This document shows positions 27,671 to 37,283 of a DNA stretch of 64,000 nt, in pieces. The position numbers and the translations under genes are program-made. The DNA lies in NCBI GenBank assembly GCA_016713325.1, contig JADJPJ010000087.1, positions 930,001-994,000 of the forward strand, read 5' to 3'. The DNA is from Candidatus Flexifilum affinis. Its GTDB lineage: Bacteria > Chloroflexota > Anaerolineae > Aggregatilineales > Phototrophicaceae. The notes below the pieces were generated by a model. It had not been told where the DNA came from. It worked only from the letters and a program-made list of their open reading frames with translations, and did not search any database. The stretch's first letter is position 1. The number at the start of each line of letters is the position of its first letter.

Positions 27671-29245
27671 TTATTCGAGCGGCAGGGTGAAATAAAACGT
27701 CGCGCCCTTTCCGGGCTGGCTTTCGACGCGGATGTCGCCGCCGTGCGCCATGATGATCTGGCGGGCAAGGTACAATCCCAGCCCCGTGCCCTGAGTGCGC
27801 CGGCTGAGTGCCCCTCCGACGCGGTAGAACCGGTCGAAGACACGGGTCTGATCGGCATCGCTCAAGCCCACGCCCTGATCGCGAACGTAGACCGTCACAC
27901 TTTCCGAGTCGAACCAGCCGCCAACCTCGATATCGCCGCCGCCGGGCGCGTATTTTATCGCATTACTGACCAGATTATCGAACACCTGCATCAGCCGCTG
28001 ATCATCCCCGCGGATGACGGGGAAATCCTCGGGGAATTTGAGCTTCAGGTTATGAATGCGGGTCTGTGGTTGAAAGCGTTCAACGGTACGCGCCGCCAGT
28101 TCGTCAAGGCGCACATCGTCGATATTCAGTTCGATTTTGCGCTGCGCCTGCATCTTGCTGGTCGTCAGGAGGTTGTTGATCAGAATACTGAGCCGGTCGG
28201 ATTCTTCTTCGATGACCCCGGCCAGATCCCGCACCGTCGCCGTTTCCCACACGACGTCGTCGCGGCGCAGTGTGGCGGCATTTCCTTTAATCAGGGCCAC
28301 TGGGGTGCGCAGCTCGTGCGAGATCATCGAAATGAACGTGCTCTGCATCTCCTGAGCCTGCCGGAAGTTGGTGATATCGCGCACATCGGCCACGATGTTC
28401 ACCAGTTGGCCTTCCGCGCTATACAGGGGGGCATAGATGATTCCCAGGCTGATGGTCAGACCGTCGCGCCGTTCCAGATCGCCCTCGACGTACAGAGTCT
28501 CCTGCGAACCCGAGCCGTTCGACCACCAACCGGCATCAAGCGCCTGCTTGATGTCCATCCCTTCGCGCTTGCTCCAGACGATCACGTCGTCGTGATCGTG
28601 GCCCGCGGCATCGGCTGCGCGCCAGCCGGTCATGCGCTCCAGCGCCGTATTGATGCTGAGGACCTGTGCCCGCGCGTCGAGAATCAGCACACCGTCGGCG
28701 CTGTGCTGCAAGATCGCTGCCAGCCGCCGGCGCTCGTGCTCGATGCGGGCATAGAGCTGGGCATTATGCACCGCGATCGCTGCCTGATCGGCGAAACTCT
28801 GCAAAACCTGCACGTCATCGGGCGTGGCGTTGGCCAGGTACGCTCGGAAGACGACGAGTACCCCCATCGGCTCACCGGCGAAACTCAGCGGCAGGGCAAA
28901 CGTCTGGCGCATACGGCCGTCGAGCGATTCGGCGATCTCCTTGAGGCGCGCCTCCATGGTCCTGTAGTCGAGAGCCGCATCTTCGTCGAAAATCTGCATC
29001 AGTTCGGCGTCGATCTCTGGAACTCGGCTGCTATCGACGCCGATTGTCGCCCGCACCCGGTACACGCCGTTTCCGTCGCGCAGAGCAATGATGCCGATCT
29101 GTCCACCGAGCATGGCCACTGATGCGTTCAGCACGCGTTTCAAGACCTCGCTCAGATCCAGTTGAGCGGTGATGGCGCGCGAGATTTCCAGCAGAAAGTC
29201 GCGCTGGCGTACGCGGAAATCGAGCAGGGTCAGCATGGTCGGCAT
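27671..29245 (-). CDS. GAF-PAS sensor histidine kinase
   Basis: A 524-residue soluble kinase without membrane segments. A GAF domain spans about 20-165 (LDLSEVLKRVLNASVAMLGG) and a PAS domain about 175-290 (ILQHSADGVLILDARAQVLSINTALERMTGW). The HisKA box FISMISHELRTP places the phospho-His at 310. The ATPase domain has N-box NLVSNAIKYAP, G1 VRDQGVGLSD, an F-box (VFDRFYRVGG) and G2 GTGLGLYLAR. It should sense a cytoplasmic ligand or redox state. No regulator is adjacent; the downstream gene is the CpXC protein, 11 bases away. The same pair with no receiver suggests an unusual output. Confidence 0.9.
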   Translation of the reverse strand: MPTMLTLLDFRVRQRDFLLEISRAITAQLDLSEVLKRVLNASVAMLGGQIGIIALRDGNGVYRVRATIGVDSSRVPEIDAELMQIFDEDAALDYRTMEARLKEIAESLDGRMRQTFALPLSFAGEPMGVLVVFRAYLANATPDDVQVLQSFADQAAIAVHNAQLYARIEHERRRLAAILQHSADGVLILDARAQVLSINTALERMTGWRAADAAGHDHDDVIVWSKREGMDIKQALDAGWWSNGSGSQETLYVEGDLERRDGLTISLGIIYAPLYSAEGQLVNIVADVRDITNFRQAQEMQSTFISMISHELRTPVALIKGNAATLRRDDVVWETATVRDLAGVIEEESDRLSILINNLLTTSKMQAQRKIELNIDDVRLDELAARTVERFQPQTRIHNLKLKFPEDFPVIRGDDQRLMQVFDNLVSNAIKYAPGGGDIEVGGWFDSESVTVYVRDQGVGLSDADQTRVFDRFYRVGGALSRRTQGTGLGLYLARQIIMAHGGDIRVESQPGKGATFYFTLPLE

Positions 29246-29324
29246 TGTAACATGCCGAATATATGAGGGCTATTTGAAAAGAAGCGGCGGTGTCGTGTGC
29301 GTGTGTGACATTGCGAGGTAGTAA

Positions 29325-29348
29325 CGGGCCGGCATGGTGGCCGGCCCG
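29325..29348. terminator. Strong hairpin between two minus-strand genes
   Basis: CGGGCCGGC and GCCGGCCCG arms of 9 bases flank ATGGTG. No T-run follows on the minus strand, so it may terminate the 29383-30144 transcript only weakly or protect its 3' end. Confidence 0.5.
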
Positions 29349-29382
29349 CTGCGTGAAGTCAGACGACTATCGTTGTCATGGA

Positions 29383-30144
29383 TTAAGGGGCGTAATCGCC
29401 GCTGTCGTAGAGAGTCGGCAGGCCGTTGGCGACGTTGTAGACTTCCCAGTTGCCCTTTGCCGCGCAGCCATCCCAGATGAACAGATATGTCTTGCCATCG
29501 GGGAGACCGGCGCTGACTTCCATTCGACCATCAGCCGTCGGGCGAATTTCTGCGGCGCCAAAGGTTGCAGAGTCGCCATCGGCCACGCTGCCCTGGAATT
29601 GCCCGGATACCGAGTAAGCGTCTACAGAGCCATCATTGCAGTACAGCACGATCGGCGCATCCTGCTGAGGATTCAGGCGTCCGTCGGCAGCCATCGGGTT
29701 GCCGCCACCGGAGCGAATCGTCAATGTATACGGTCCGGTCGAACTGCCAAAGCCGTCGGCACGGAACGTATACGCGCCGGTCACCGGCGCAGAGAAAAAG
29801 ATGCGCGAGCTGTCGAAGGCATCGCAGTCGACGCCGTTGGGGTCGTCGTCCAGACCGAAGCCATCGTCGTTGTATAAGTTCGCATTGATCGTATCGCTAG
29901 GATCGACGCCCGGGAAGTACGCGCTCAGCACCGGATCGAGCGGGCGACTGCCGGGCACGAGCTCGTCACAGACGAGCGTGGCGACCACGTTTTCGCCGGC
30001 GACGAGGTTCACGGTATAGAGATCGTATTGCGCGCCGGCGAGAATGTTGCCGCTGAAACCATAGTCGGCAGCCGACACGACTACCACCGAAAAAATAAGG
30101 ACGACCATCAGAGCCAGAACGGACACAAAGCGCAATCTGAACAT
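29383..30144 (-). CDS. Secreted PPC-like beta-sandwich protein
   Basis: A 253-residue exported protein. The signal peptide is about residues 1-26 (FVSVLALMVVLIFSVVVVSAAD). The next 120 residues form a PPC-like domain (GNILAGAQYDLYTVNLVAGENVVATLVC ... GAYTFRADGFGSSTGPYTLTI) with Asp-rich loops (YNDDGFGLDDDPNGVDCD) that could bind calcium. A second small domain with two cysteines ends in LPTLYDSGDYAP. The ATG at 30144 is chosen because GGAGAAG lies just upstream; two earlier ATGs lead into the signal peptide with no such site. Related in fold to the protein at 22102-23617. Surface binding is the likely role. Confidence 0.7.
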   Translation of the reverse strand: MFRLRFVSVLALMVVLIFSVVVVSAADYGFSGNILAGAQYDLYTVNLVAGENVVATLVCDELVPGSRPLDPVLSAYFPGVDPSDTINANLYNDDGFGLDDDPNGVDCDAFDSSRIFFSAPVTGAYTFRADGFGSSTGPYTLTIRSGGGNPMAADGRLNPQQDAPIVLYCNDGSVDAYSVSGQFQGSVADGDSATFGAAEIRPTADGRMEVSAGLPDGKTYLFIWDGCAAKGNWEVYNVANGLPTLYDSGDYAP

Positions 30145-30297
30145 CGTTCGCTTCTCCATAGGCACAGGAAGAGATGCTTTTGCGAATACATGTCTTGCAG
30201 CATTCACAGAGGTTGTCTTACAGAATACGATGTTTAACGCATCCTGTAATCCTGACCGAATGGCTAGGAACGTTGCGCGATTGTGACTATCCTGGAG

Positions 30298-30777
30298 TTA
30301 CCAGAGCTGCATCACCTGGCGCAGAATGGCGAATTCGCCCACGTGATAGGCGTTATGGTCGGCCACCACCAGGATCTCGCGCAGGACATTGTGTCCCGGT
30401 TCGCCGTGGGGGATCTGCGTGTACAGATCGGTGGCCGGGTCGCGGACGATGCGCACGAGTTCAGCGCGGTCGGCCAGGAAAGCGTCGATCGTCTTCTGCC
30501 ACCCAGCGGCATCGGTTGTGGCGTCACTTGCCGGCCAGTAGCCGTCCGGCCACGAGGTATACTCGTACTTGGGGTTGCGAATGTAATCGAGGATGTCCCA
30601 CTGAGTGAAACGAAGGTGATCGACCAGGTGCCAGAAGGTGTAGTCGACGCCCGTCGGGCGCGTGTTGATGTGCTCCATCGGAAAGCCGGCAACGGCCGAC
30701 TCAAAGCCCATGTGCGCCTGACGTTCGGACAGCACATTGGCCAACTGCTGACGCAGGGCCTGATCGGACATGCTCAC
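30298..30777 (-). CDS. DinB family protein
   Basis: A 159-residue four-helix-bundle protein of the DinB/YfiT superfamily. Metal-binding histidines appear in FWHLVDHLRFTQWDI near residue 48-56 and in VVADHNAYHVGEFAILR near the C-terminus, a pattern of metal-dependent thiol S-transferases. It starts with GTG overlapping the ROK stop by 4 bases (GTGA); an ATG six bases further in is an alternative. Cotranscription with the sugar kinase is clear, but a functional link is not. Substrate unknown. Confidence 0.82.
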   Translation of the reverse strand: MSMSDQALRQQLANVLSERQAHMGFESAVAGFPMEHINTRPTGVDYTFWHLVDHLRFTQWDILDYIRNPKYEYTSWPDGYWPASDATTDAAGWQKTIDAFLADRAELVRIVRDPATDLYTQIPHGEPGHNVLREILVVADHNAYHVGEFAILRQVMQLW

Positions 30778-31763
30778 CCTCCCCCACTCAGTTTCCGAGT
30801 CACATTGGCGACATCTTCCATGCCGCCGCGCGTCAGCACCAGCGCCGCCGCGCCGATCACGCTGACATTCTCGCCCAGCGCCGCAACCTTCAGAATCAGG
30901 TTGTCCGTGTAGGCGCGGTCGATCACGTGGGCTTCCATCGATTCGCGCATGGCGTCGAACAGGAGTGGGCCGACGTTGCTCACCCCGCCGCCAACCACAA
31001 TAATCTCCGGGTTGAAGAGGTGCAGCAGGCTGGCCAGACCCAGGCCGACGATGAACCCGCCGCGCTTGACGATTTCGACGGCAACCGGGTCGCCCTCGAC
31101 AGCAGCCTTGCCGACGATCGACCCGCTGAGATGCTCGATCTGACCCTCGACCATGTCGGTCATCATCGATCGGTCCCCCGCCTCGATTCGCGCCCGCGCC
31201 TTGCGTGCCAAAGCCGGGCCGGCCGCCTCCTTTTCCAGCGTGGTGACAGTATCGCCAACGACCAGCGCCATGTGGCCGACTTCTGCCGCCAGGCCATCGC
31301 GCCCCAGCAGCAGTCGGCCGTCGCTGATGATGCCACCGCCAATGCCGGTGCTGATGGTGATGAAGATGACGTTGCGAAAGCCCTGCGCCGCACCGCGCGA
31401 CGTCTCCGCCAGGGCCGCGACGTTAGCATCGTTGCCGATGAACGTGGTGTAGCCAAATTCCTTCTGGAACATCTGCACCAGCGGCACGTTGTGCCAACCG
31501 GGCAGGTTCGGCGGGGCAACCAGCAGGCCGGCGTTGGGGTTGACCGGCCCTGGACACGAGATACCGATCCCCGCCAAATGCTCGCGCTCACAGGAGGCCA
31601 GGGCGTCGCCCACGAACGCCACCATGCGTGCGGTCGTCGCTTCGACGCCTTCATGAGCTTCGGTCAGGGTCTCGTGGCGCTCCAGAATGTTCAGCTCTTG
31701 ATCCAGCGTGGCCACGCGAAGACGCGTCCCGCCCAGATCGATTCCGATCATGATCTCGTTCAT
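30774..31763 (-). CDS. ROK family sugar kinase lacking the zinc motif
   Basis: A 329-residue kinase of the ROK family, likely glucokinase-like, phosphorylating a hexose with ATP. The phosphate-1 motif is IGIDLGGTRLRVATLD at the N-terminus. Sugar-binding residues lie in FIGNDANVAALAE and in ISTGIGGGII, and AEVGHMALVVGD carries the conserved His. The usual CxCGxxGCxE zinc motif should follow within about 12 residues. Instead the text runs GDTVTTLEKEAAGPAL, with no cysteine but with the LE-x-x-ASG-like end kept. Either a real variant or a short in-frame sequence loss. Upstream of DinB in a two-gene unit. Confidence 0.85.
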   Translation of the reverse strand: MNEIMIGIDLGGTRLRVATLDQELNILERHETLTEAHEGVEATTARMVAFVGDALASCEREHLAGIGISCPGPVNPNAGLLVAPPNLPGWHNVPLVQMFQKEFGYTTFIGNDANVAALAETSRGAAQGFRNVIFITISTGIGGGIISDGRLLLGRDGLAAEVGHMALVVGDTVTTLEKEAAGPALARKARARIEAGDRSMMTDMVEGQIEHLSGSIVGKAAVEGDPVAVEIVKRGGFIVGLGLASLLHLFNPEIIVVGGGVSNVGPLLFDAMRESMEAHVIDRAYTDNLILKVAALGENVSVIGAAALVLTRGGMEDVANVTRKLSGGG

Positions 31764-31879
31764 GAAGAAAGCCTCATAGGCCAGCAGGTGTTCAGATTAG
31801 TCCGATCAGATTGAAGGCATTGCCTGGCTGAAGCCGATAGGACCGCCATGGCGTCGGCATCTCTCCCCACGCTTGATTC

Positions 31880-31907
31880 TTGCGGCTCCACACCTGTTTG
31901 TTAGAAT
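31880..31907 (+). promoter_or_regulatory. Sigma-70-type promoter for mutS
   Basis: TTGCGG (31880-31885) and TAGAAT (31902-31907) with 16-base spacing, ending about 60 bases before the mutS ATG at 31966. Confidence 0.55.
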
Positions 31908-31965
31908 AGGTGTTCAAGCTGTCAGCACTATCATTTTGCCCTGTTCGTGAGAGAAACGCAAACCA

Positions 31966-34483
31966 ATGACCCAGCCTGTCACACCGCTCCGGGCGCAGTA
32001 TCTGGAGATCAAGCGCCAACATCCCGACTGCATTCTCCTCTTCCGGCTGGGGGATTTCTACGAGACCTTCGACGAGGATGCCGAGACCGCGGCGCGCGAA
32101 CTCGACCTTGTGCTGACCAGCCGCCCAACCAGCAAGTCGGAACGCGTGCCCATGGCCGGCGTGCCCTATCATGCCGTCGACTCCTACATCGCGCGGCTCA
32201 TCGAGAAAGGCTATCACGTCGCGGTCTGCGAGCAGGTGACCGAACCCAATGGCCGTGGCCTCGTCGAGCGTGAGGTGACGCGGGTAGTCACCCCCGGCAC
32301 GATCACCGAACCGGAGCTGCTGTCTGAAGATCGGCACAACTACCTGATGGCCATCTATCCCGTCGGCGACGACACGACCGGCAGAGGAAATTGCCCGCCT
32401 GGCCCCTCGCGAAGTGCTGCTCCCCGAAGCCTGGGCCAACCGCGGCGCGACCATGCCCGGCGGCGTGCATCTGACCTCGGTGCAGGACTGGCGCTTTGAG
32501 CGCGGCAACGCGTTTAACCGATTAACCGAGCATTTTCGCGCCCGCACCCTCGACGGTTTTGGCATCGGCGAAATGCCGGCGGCTATTTGCGCAGCCGGCG
32601 GCCTGCTCGATTACCTGTATACCACGCAGCGAGGTCAGCTCGCGCAGATCACCCGCCTACGCCCCTATACCACCGCCGACTTCATGGTGCTCGACCCCTT
32701 CACGCGCCGCAATCTCGAACTGACGGAGACCATCCGCAGCCGGGAAGCGCGCGGTAGCCTGATGGGCGTCCTGGACCGGACGATCACCCCGATGGGCGCG
32801 CGCCTGCTGCGCGAGTGGATCAGCCAGCCCCTGCTCGACCTGCGCCGCCTCAACGCCCGCCTGGACGCCGTCGAAGCGCTGACCGCCGACGAGCTGCTGC
32901 GCCAGGAACTGCGCAATCTGCTGAAGTCGATTTCCGACCTGGAGCGGCTGACCAACCGCCTGCTCATCGGAAGAGCCATCCCCCGCGAACTGCTGGCGCT
33001 GCGCCAGACGCTCGACACTGTCCCCACCATCTGCGATCGCATCCGCGCGATGCCCGCCCTGGTCGCACTAGCTGACCGTCTGGATCCGTGCGGTGAGGCC
33101 GTCTCACTGATCGCTGGGGCGATCTCCGACGAGCCGCCCACCACGCTCGACAAGATGGGAGTCATCCGTTCCGGCTACTCCGAGGAACTGGACGGCGTGA
33201 TCAAGGCGACACAGGATGCCCGTGACTGGATCGGCGGGCTGGAGCCGCGCGAACGCCGCCGCACCGGCATTGCCACGCTCAAGGTCGGCTTCAACAAAGT
33301 CTTCGGCTACTACATCGAGATCACCCACGCCAACACCGGAAAAGTGCCCGACGATTACGAGCGCAAGCAGACCCTGGTCAATGCCGAGCGCTACATCACG
33401 CCGGAACTGAAGGAATATGAGACGCTGGTGCTCAACGCCGAGCAGCAGATCCTCGATATCGAACGCCGTCTGTTCGACGAGGTCTGCCGAGCGCTGGCAA
33501 GCCACTCGGAACGACTGCTCAAAACGGCGCGGGCGCTGGCCCATCTGGATGTCTTCCTCTCGCTGGCGGAAGTCGCAGCGCGCGAGGGCTACTCCCGCCC
33601 GACGCTGACCGAGGATGACCTGCTCGTCATCAAGGCCGGCCGTCACCCGGTCGTCGAACGGCTGATGGAAAGTGGCGTCCGCTATGTCGCCAACGACACC
33701 CATTTCGACACGATGAGCCGAGTGCACATCATCACTGGCCCCAATATGAGTGGTAAATCGACCTACATCCGACAGGTGGCGATCATCACCCTGATGGCGC
33801 AGATTGGCTCCTTTGTCCCGGCCGATGAGGCGGTGATCGGCATGGTCGATCGCATCTTCGCGCGCATCGGCGCCCAGGACGAGATTCACGCCGGCTACAG
33901 CACCTTCATGGTCGAGATGATCGAGACCGCACGTCTGTTGAGCGGCAGCACCCGACGCAGCCTTCTGATCCTGGACGAAGTTGGGCGCGGCACCTCCACC
34001 TACGACGGGCTGGCCATCGCTCGCGCGGTCATCGAGTTCATTCACAACAACCCACGCCTGAACTGCCGCACGCTCTTCGCCACCCACTACCACGAACTGA
34101 CCGAGCTGCCGGAAGTGCTGCCCCGCGCCAGGAACTACAACGTGGCCGTCGCCGAAAAAGGGGACGAAGTCATCTTCCTGCATCGAGTCATTCCTGGCGG
34201 CGCCGACCGCAGCTATGGCGTGCACGTCGCACAGATTGCCGGCATGCCCCGCCCCGTGGTCGACCGGGCCCGCGAGCTGCTGCGCACCCTTGAAGAACAG
34301 GGCAGCGATTTCGAACTGCCGACCAAGAAGAAGCGCAGGCAGAATCCGGCCCAGCTCAGCTTCATCGATGATGCCCCACACCCAGCACTGACTGCTCTTC
34401 AGCAGATGGACGTGGACGCGCTCAGCCCGATCGAGGCGCTGACCAAGCTGTACGAACTCAAGCGCATGGCACAGGACAGCTAG
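31966..34483 (+). CDS. mutS: DNA mismatch repair ATPase MutS, disrupted by frameshift and short deletion
   Basis: Mismatch recognition protein that scans DNA as a dimer and recruits MutL. The first frame ends in the connector domain after [15 protein letters not shown]. The second frame resumes [16 protein letters not shown] near 32381 and runs to the end. The N-terminal mismatch loop [14 protein letters not shown], the lever and core, Walker [14 protein letters not shown], Walker [18 protein letters not shown] and [11 protein letters not shown] are all present. By comparison with E. coli MutS, about 25-30 residues are missing between the frames, along with the frame change. An assembly artefact is more likely than a broken repair gene, but a real mutator state cannot be excluded. 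Confidence 0.85.
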
Positions 34484-34492
34484 GTGTCTGAC

Positions 34493-35371
34493 ATGGCCGA
34501 CCTCTCCCTGACCGACTTCGACTCCCTGTGGGACTACGGCGATCCGGCCGCGACGGAAACCCGTTTTCAGGGTCTGCTGCCCGCGGCTGAGGCGTCCGGT
34601 GATGCCGACCTCGTGGCCCAGCTCATGACCCAGATCGCCCGAACGCAAGGATTTCAGCGCCGGTTTGACGACGCCCACCGCACGCTCGATCAAGTTGAAG
34701 CGGCACTCCCGCCGGGGAATTCGTTGGCACGGGTCCGCTACCTGCTGGAACGCGGGCGAGTCCTTAACTCGTCCGGTCAGCGCGAACAGGCTCGCCCGCA
34801 GTTCCTGCAGGCCTTCGAGGCCGCGCAACAGGTCGGCGACGACGGCTATGCGGTCGATGCCGCGCACATGATGGGCATTGTCGAACCTCCGCAGGAAGCT
34901 CTGGAGTGGAACCGGCGAGCGCTGGCCATTGCAGACGCGAGCGACCAGCCCCGCGCCCGCCAGTGGCTGGGGTCGCTGTACAACAATATCGGCTGGACCT
35001 ACCACGACATGGGCGATTTCGAACAGGCGTTGGAGATCTTCCGCAAGGCGCTGGCCTGGCGCGAGGCGGCCGGCGATCCCGATACCACTCGAATTGCGGA
35101 GTGGTGTATCGGGCGGACACTCCGCTCGCTCGGCCGCCTTGCCGAGGCGCTGGACGTGCAGCGCGCGCTTCACGCCGAATACCTCAAGACAGGCTCACGT
35201 GACGGCTACGTTGATGAAGAACTGGGCGAGTGTCTGCTCGCACTGGGTCAGCCTGAAGCGGCCCGCCCCCACTTCGCCGATGCCTACACTGCGCTGTCGC
35301 AGGACTCATGGTTGGTCGCCAACGAACCGGATCGATTGGCGCGCCTCAAGGAGCTCGGCGGGGTTTCCTGA
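34493..35371 (+). CDS. TPR repeat protein
   Basis: A 292-residue helical protein made of tetratricopeptide-like repeats. The clearest are SLYNNIGWTYHDMGDFEQALEIFRKALAWREAAG and CIGRTLRSLGRLAEALDVQRALHAEYLKTG, both from the middle, and the family pattern runs through most of the chain. There is no signal peptide, so it is cytoplasmic. The ATG at 34493 has AGGTG upstream; a GTG at 34484 directly follows the mutS stop. It is probably read from the mutS promoter. TPR proteins are protein-protein scaffolds; no partner is evident. Confidence 0.75.
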   Translation: MADLSLTDFDSLWDYGDPAATETRFQGLLPAAEASGDADLVAQLMTQIARTQGFQRRFDDAHRTLDQVEAALPPGNSLARVRYLLERGRVLNSSGQREQARPQFLQAFEAAQQVGDDGYAVDAAHMMGIVEPPQEALEWNRRALAIADASDQPRARQWLGSLYNNIGWTYHDMGDFEQALEIFRKALAWREAAGDPDTTRIAEWCIGRTLRSLGRLAEALDVQRALHAEYLKTGSRDGYVDEELGECLLALGQPEAARPHFADAYTALSQDSWLVANEPDRLARLKELGGVS

Positions 35372-35510
35372 CGCGGTGGGCGCTCCCCCTGCGGTTGGCC
35401 ATCGCCGCACGAGAATTGATGGCCAGACATTGGCATCGGCGTTAAGATTAGTACATTACTGCAAATAAACAGGATGCGCATCCTCTGCCATCCTCTTGAA
35501 CGAGTCCTCC

Positions 35511-37280
35511 ATGTCGAAACCTCTGTTGATCGTTCTCCTCACGCTGCTCCTGTCCGTATCCCCGTCTGCCATCGCCACGCGCGCCACAGGCTGCGACACC
35601 ACGTCGGACATCATGCTTGTCAGCGTGAAAACTGGCGGTGAGCCGGTGGAATCTTACGTTGTCAGTGACCTGTCAGATGATGCGCGGTTTATCGCGTTCC
35701 TTTCCGATGACAGCACGATTGTCCCGAACGACACAAACAACACGTTCGATGTATTCCTTCACGACCGGCAGAACTGCACGACAACGCTCGTCAATCGAAC
35801 ACCCTCGGGAGAGCCAGGCGATCCAAATAGTGGAAATTACAATGTATTCCTCAGTTCAAACGGACGGCATGTTGCGTTTACGTCTGCTCAGAGTGATTTG
35901 GTTCTCGGAGACACAGGAGGCTATCGCGACGGTTTCATCTACGATCACGAAACGAAGATTGTCGAGCGCGTTACTTATGGGATGGGTGGATCTGAGGCAA
36001 ATGGCGATTCCGTTATCGGCGATATGTCGTCAGATGGACGTTTCATTGTATTTGGTTCAGCTGCGGACAACATCGTTCCTGGTGACAGTAATGGCGAGAA
36101 CGATGTCTTCCTGCTTGATCGCCTGACTGACAACTGCGAACGCGTCTCTTTGAATTCACTGGGAGAGGAAGCCAATGACGAGTCGTGGCCAGGTCATGTC
36201 TCAGACGACGGGAGAGTTGTATCGTACACCAGTCTTGCCTCTAATCTGTCTCTGCGAGATTCACGGACGATCCTCAAAGCACTGGCGCGCGATCGAAATG
36301 CAGGCACTACAACCCTGGTATCTGTAAACTCGTTGGGAGATCCCGCAAACAACTTCGTCGGTGGCGAATGGATTTCGGATGACGGACGCTTTGTACTTAT
36401 GTACACGTGGGCAACCAATCTCCACGCGCTAGACGTCGGAGACTCGGGTGACGGATACGGTTATGACCGGGTGACAGGCCAAACCTTCTGGGCAACGCCC
36501 CGCGATCCGTCGAGTTTCTTCTACGCCCATGCATGGGACGTCAGTGCCGATCATCGGTTCATCCTTGTCGAAACACCCGATTCTTTTTCGGCGTTGGACC
36601 CGAATGGGCAAGCGGATATCTACCTATTTGATCGCTTGACGTCCCAGTACTTCCTGCAATCGCGTTGGCCGAACGAAAGTGCAGCCTTTGGTACGAATCC
36701 GCATATAACCCCAGACCACAGATTCGTAGTCTACCATACAGTGCTGAACCCTGAAGTTTCACCTGACGAGATGTTTGTCGCTGTCGTCCTCGCCCGCACC
36801 TCCCTTCCCCCCGCTGAGCTTAACGCCGACCTCGATTGGCAGGGCCGGCCCACCCCACCTCATGACTCGTGGATCGCCCCAGTGCGCGTCATCCTCACAC
36901 CTGCGGGCGAGACAACACCCCTCTTCGACTCGCCGTTCACCACCGACGACAGCGGTGCATTCACTATCGGCCACCTGCCGGCCGGCGAGTACACGCTCTG
37001 GGTGAAGGGGTCGAACACGCTGGCCGCTCGGCAATCGATTTCGCTGGCGGATGGCGCCAACCCGATCACGGTGGACCTCTTGCGCGCTGGCGATGCTTCT
37101 GGCGATAATCAAGTGGGCATCGGCGACTTTTCGCTGCTGGCCCTCGCCTTTGGAACTGCCAGGGGCGAGGCTGGTTTCGACGACCGTGCCGACTTCAACG
37201 GCGATGGCGCGGTCAACATTGCCGATTTCTCGCTGCTCGCCGCCAATTGGGGCACAAGTGGGGAGCCACCGCCCGGATGA
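35511..37280 (+). CDS. Secreted beta-propeller protein with type I dockerin
   Basis: A 589-residue exported protein. A signal peptide ends near IATRATGCD. The next 400 residues are a TolB/WD40-like propeller with a repeated blade motif: SDDARFIAFLSDDSTIVPND, SSNGRHVAFTSAQSDLV, SSDGRFIVFGSAADNIVPGD, ISDDGRFVLMYTWATNL. A carboxypeptidase-regulatory-like sandwich (FTTDDSGAFTIGHLPAGEYTLWV) follows at about 475-525. The C-terminus is a dockerin type I pair: DASGDNQVGIGDFSLLA and DFNGDGAVNIADFSLLA. The propeller part is visibly AT-richer than the rest (27 G/C in the 60 bases from 36001; 42 in the 60 bases from 33001), which suggests transfer. ATG at 35511 lacks a strong ribosome site; a TTG lies at 35496. 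Confidence 0.8.
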   Translation: MSKPLLIVLLTLLLSVSPSAIATRATGCDTTSDIMLVSVKTGGEPVESYVVSDLSDDARFIAFLSDDSTIVPNDTNNTFDVFLHDRQNCTTTLVNRTPSGEPGDPNSGNYNVFLSSNGRHVAFTSAQSDLVLGDTGGYRDGFIYDHETKIVERVTYGMGGSEANGDSVIGDMSSDGRFIVFGSAADNIVPGDSNGENDVFLLDRLTDNCERVSLNSLGEEANDESWPGHVSDDGRVVSYTSLASNLSLRDSRTILKALARDRNAGTTTLVSVNSLGDPANNFVGGEWISDDGRFVLMYTWATNLHALDVGDSGDGYGYDRVTGQTFWATPRDPSSFFYAHAWDVSADHRFILVETPDSFSALDPNGQADIYLFDRLTSQYFLQSRWPNESAAFGTNPHITPDHRFVVYHTVLNPEVSPDEMFVAVVLARTSLPPAELNADLDWQGRPTPPHDSWIAPVRVILTPAGETTPLFDSPFTTDDSGAFTIGHLPAGEYTLWVKGSNTLAARQSISLADGANPITVDLLRAGDASGDNQVGIGDFSLLALAFGTARGEAGFDDRADFNGDGAVNIADFSLLAANWGTSGEPPPG

Positions 37281-37283
37281 TCC

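Noticed and set aside
31966..34483. mutS as a genuine pseudogene
   Set aside because: All domains on both sides are intact and eight other genes in the window show similar breaks, so sequence error is the simpler explanation.
35511..37280. Cellulosome component
   Set aside because: One dockerin is present but no cohesin, scaffoldin or carbohydrate-binding module is in the window; dockerins also occur outside cellulosomes.
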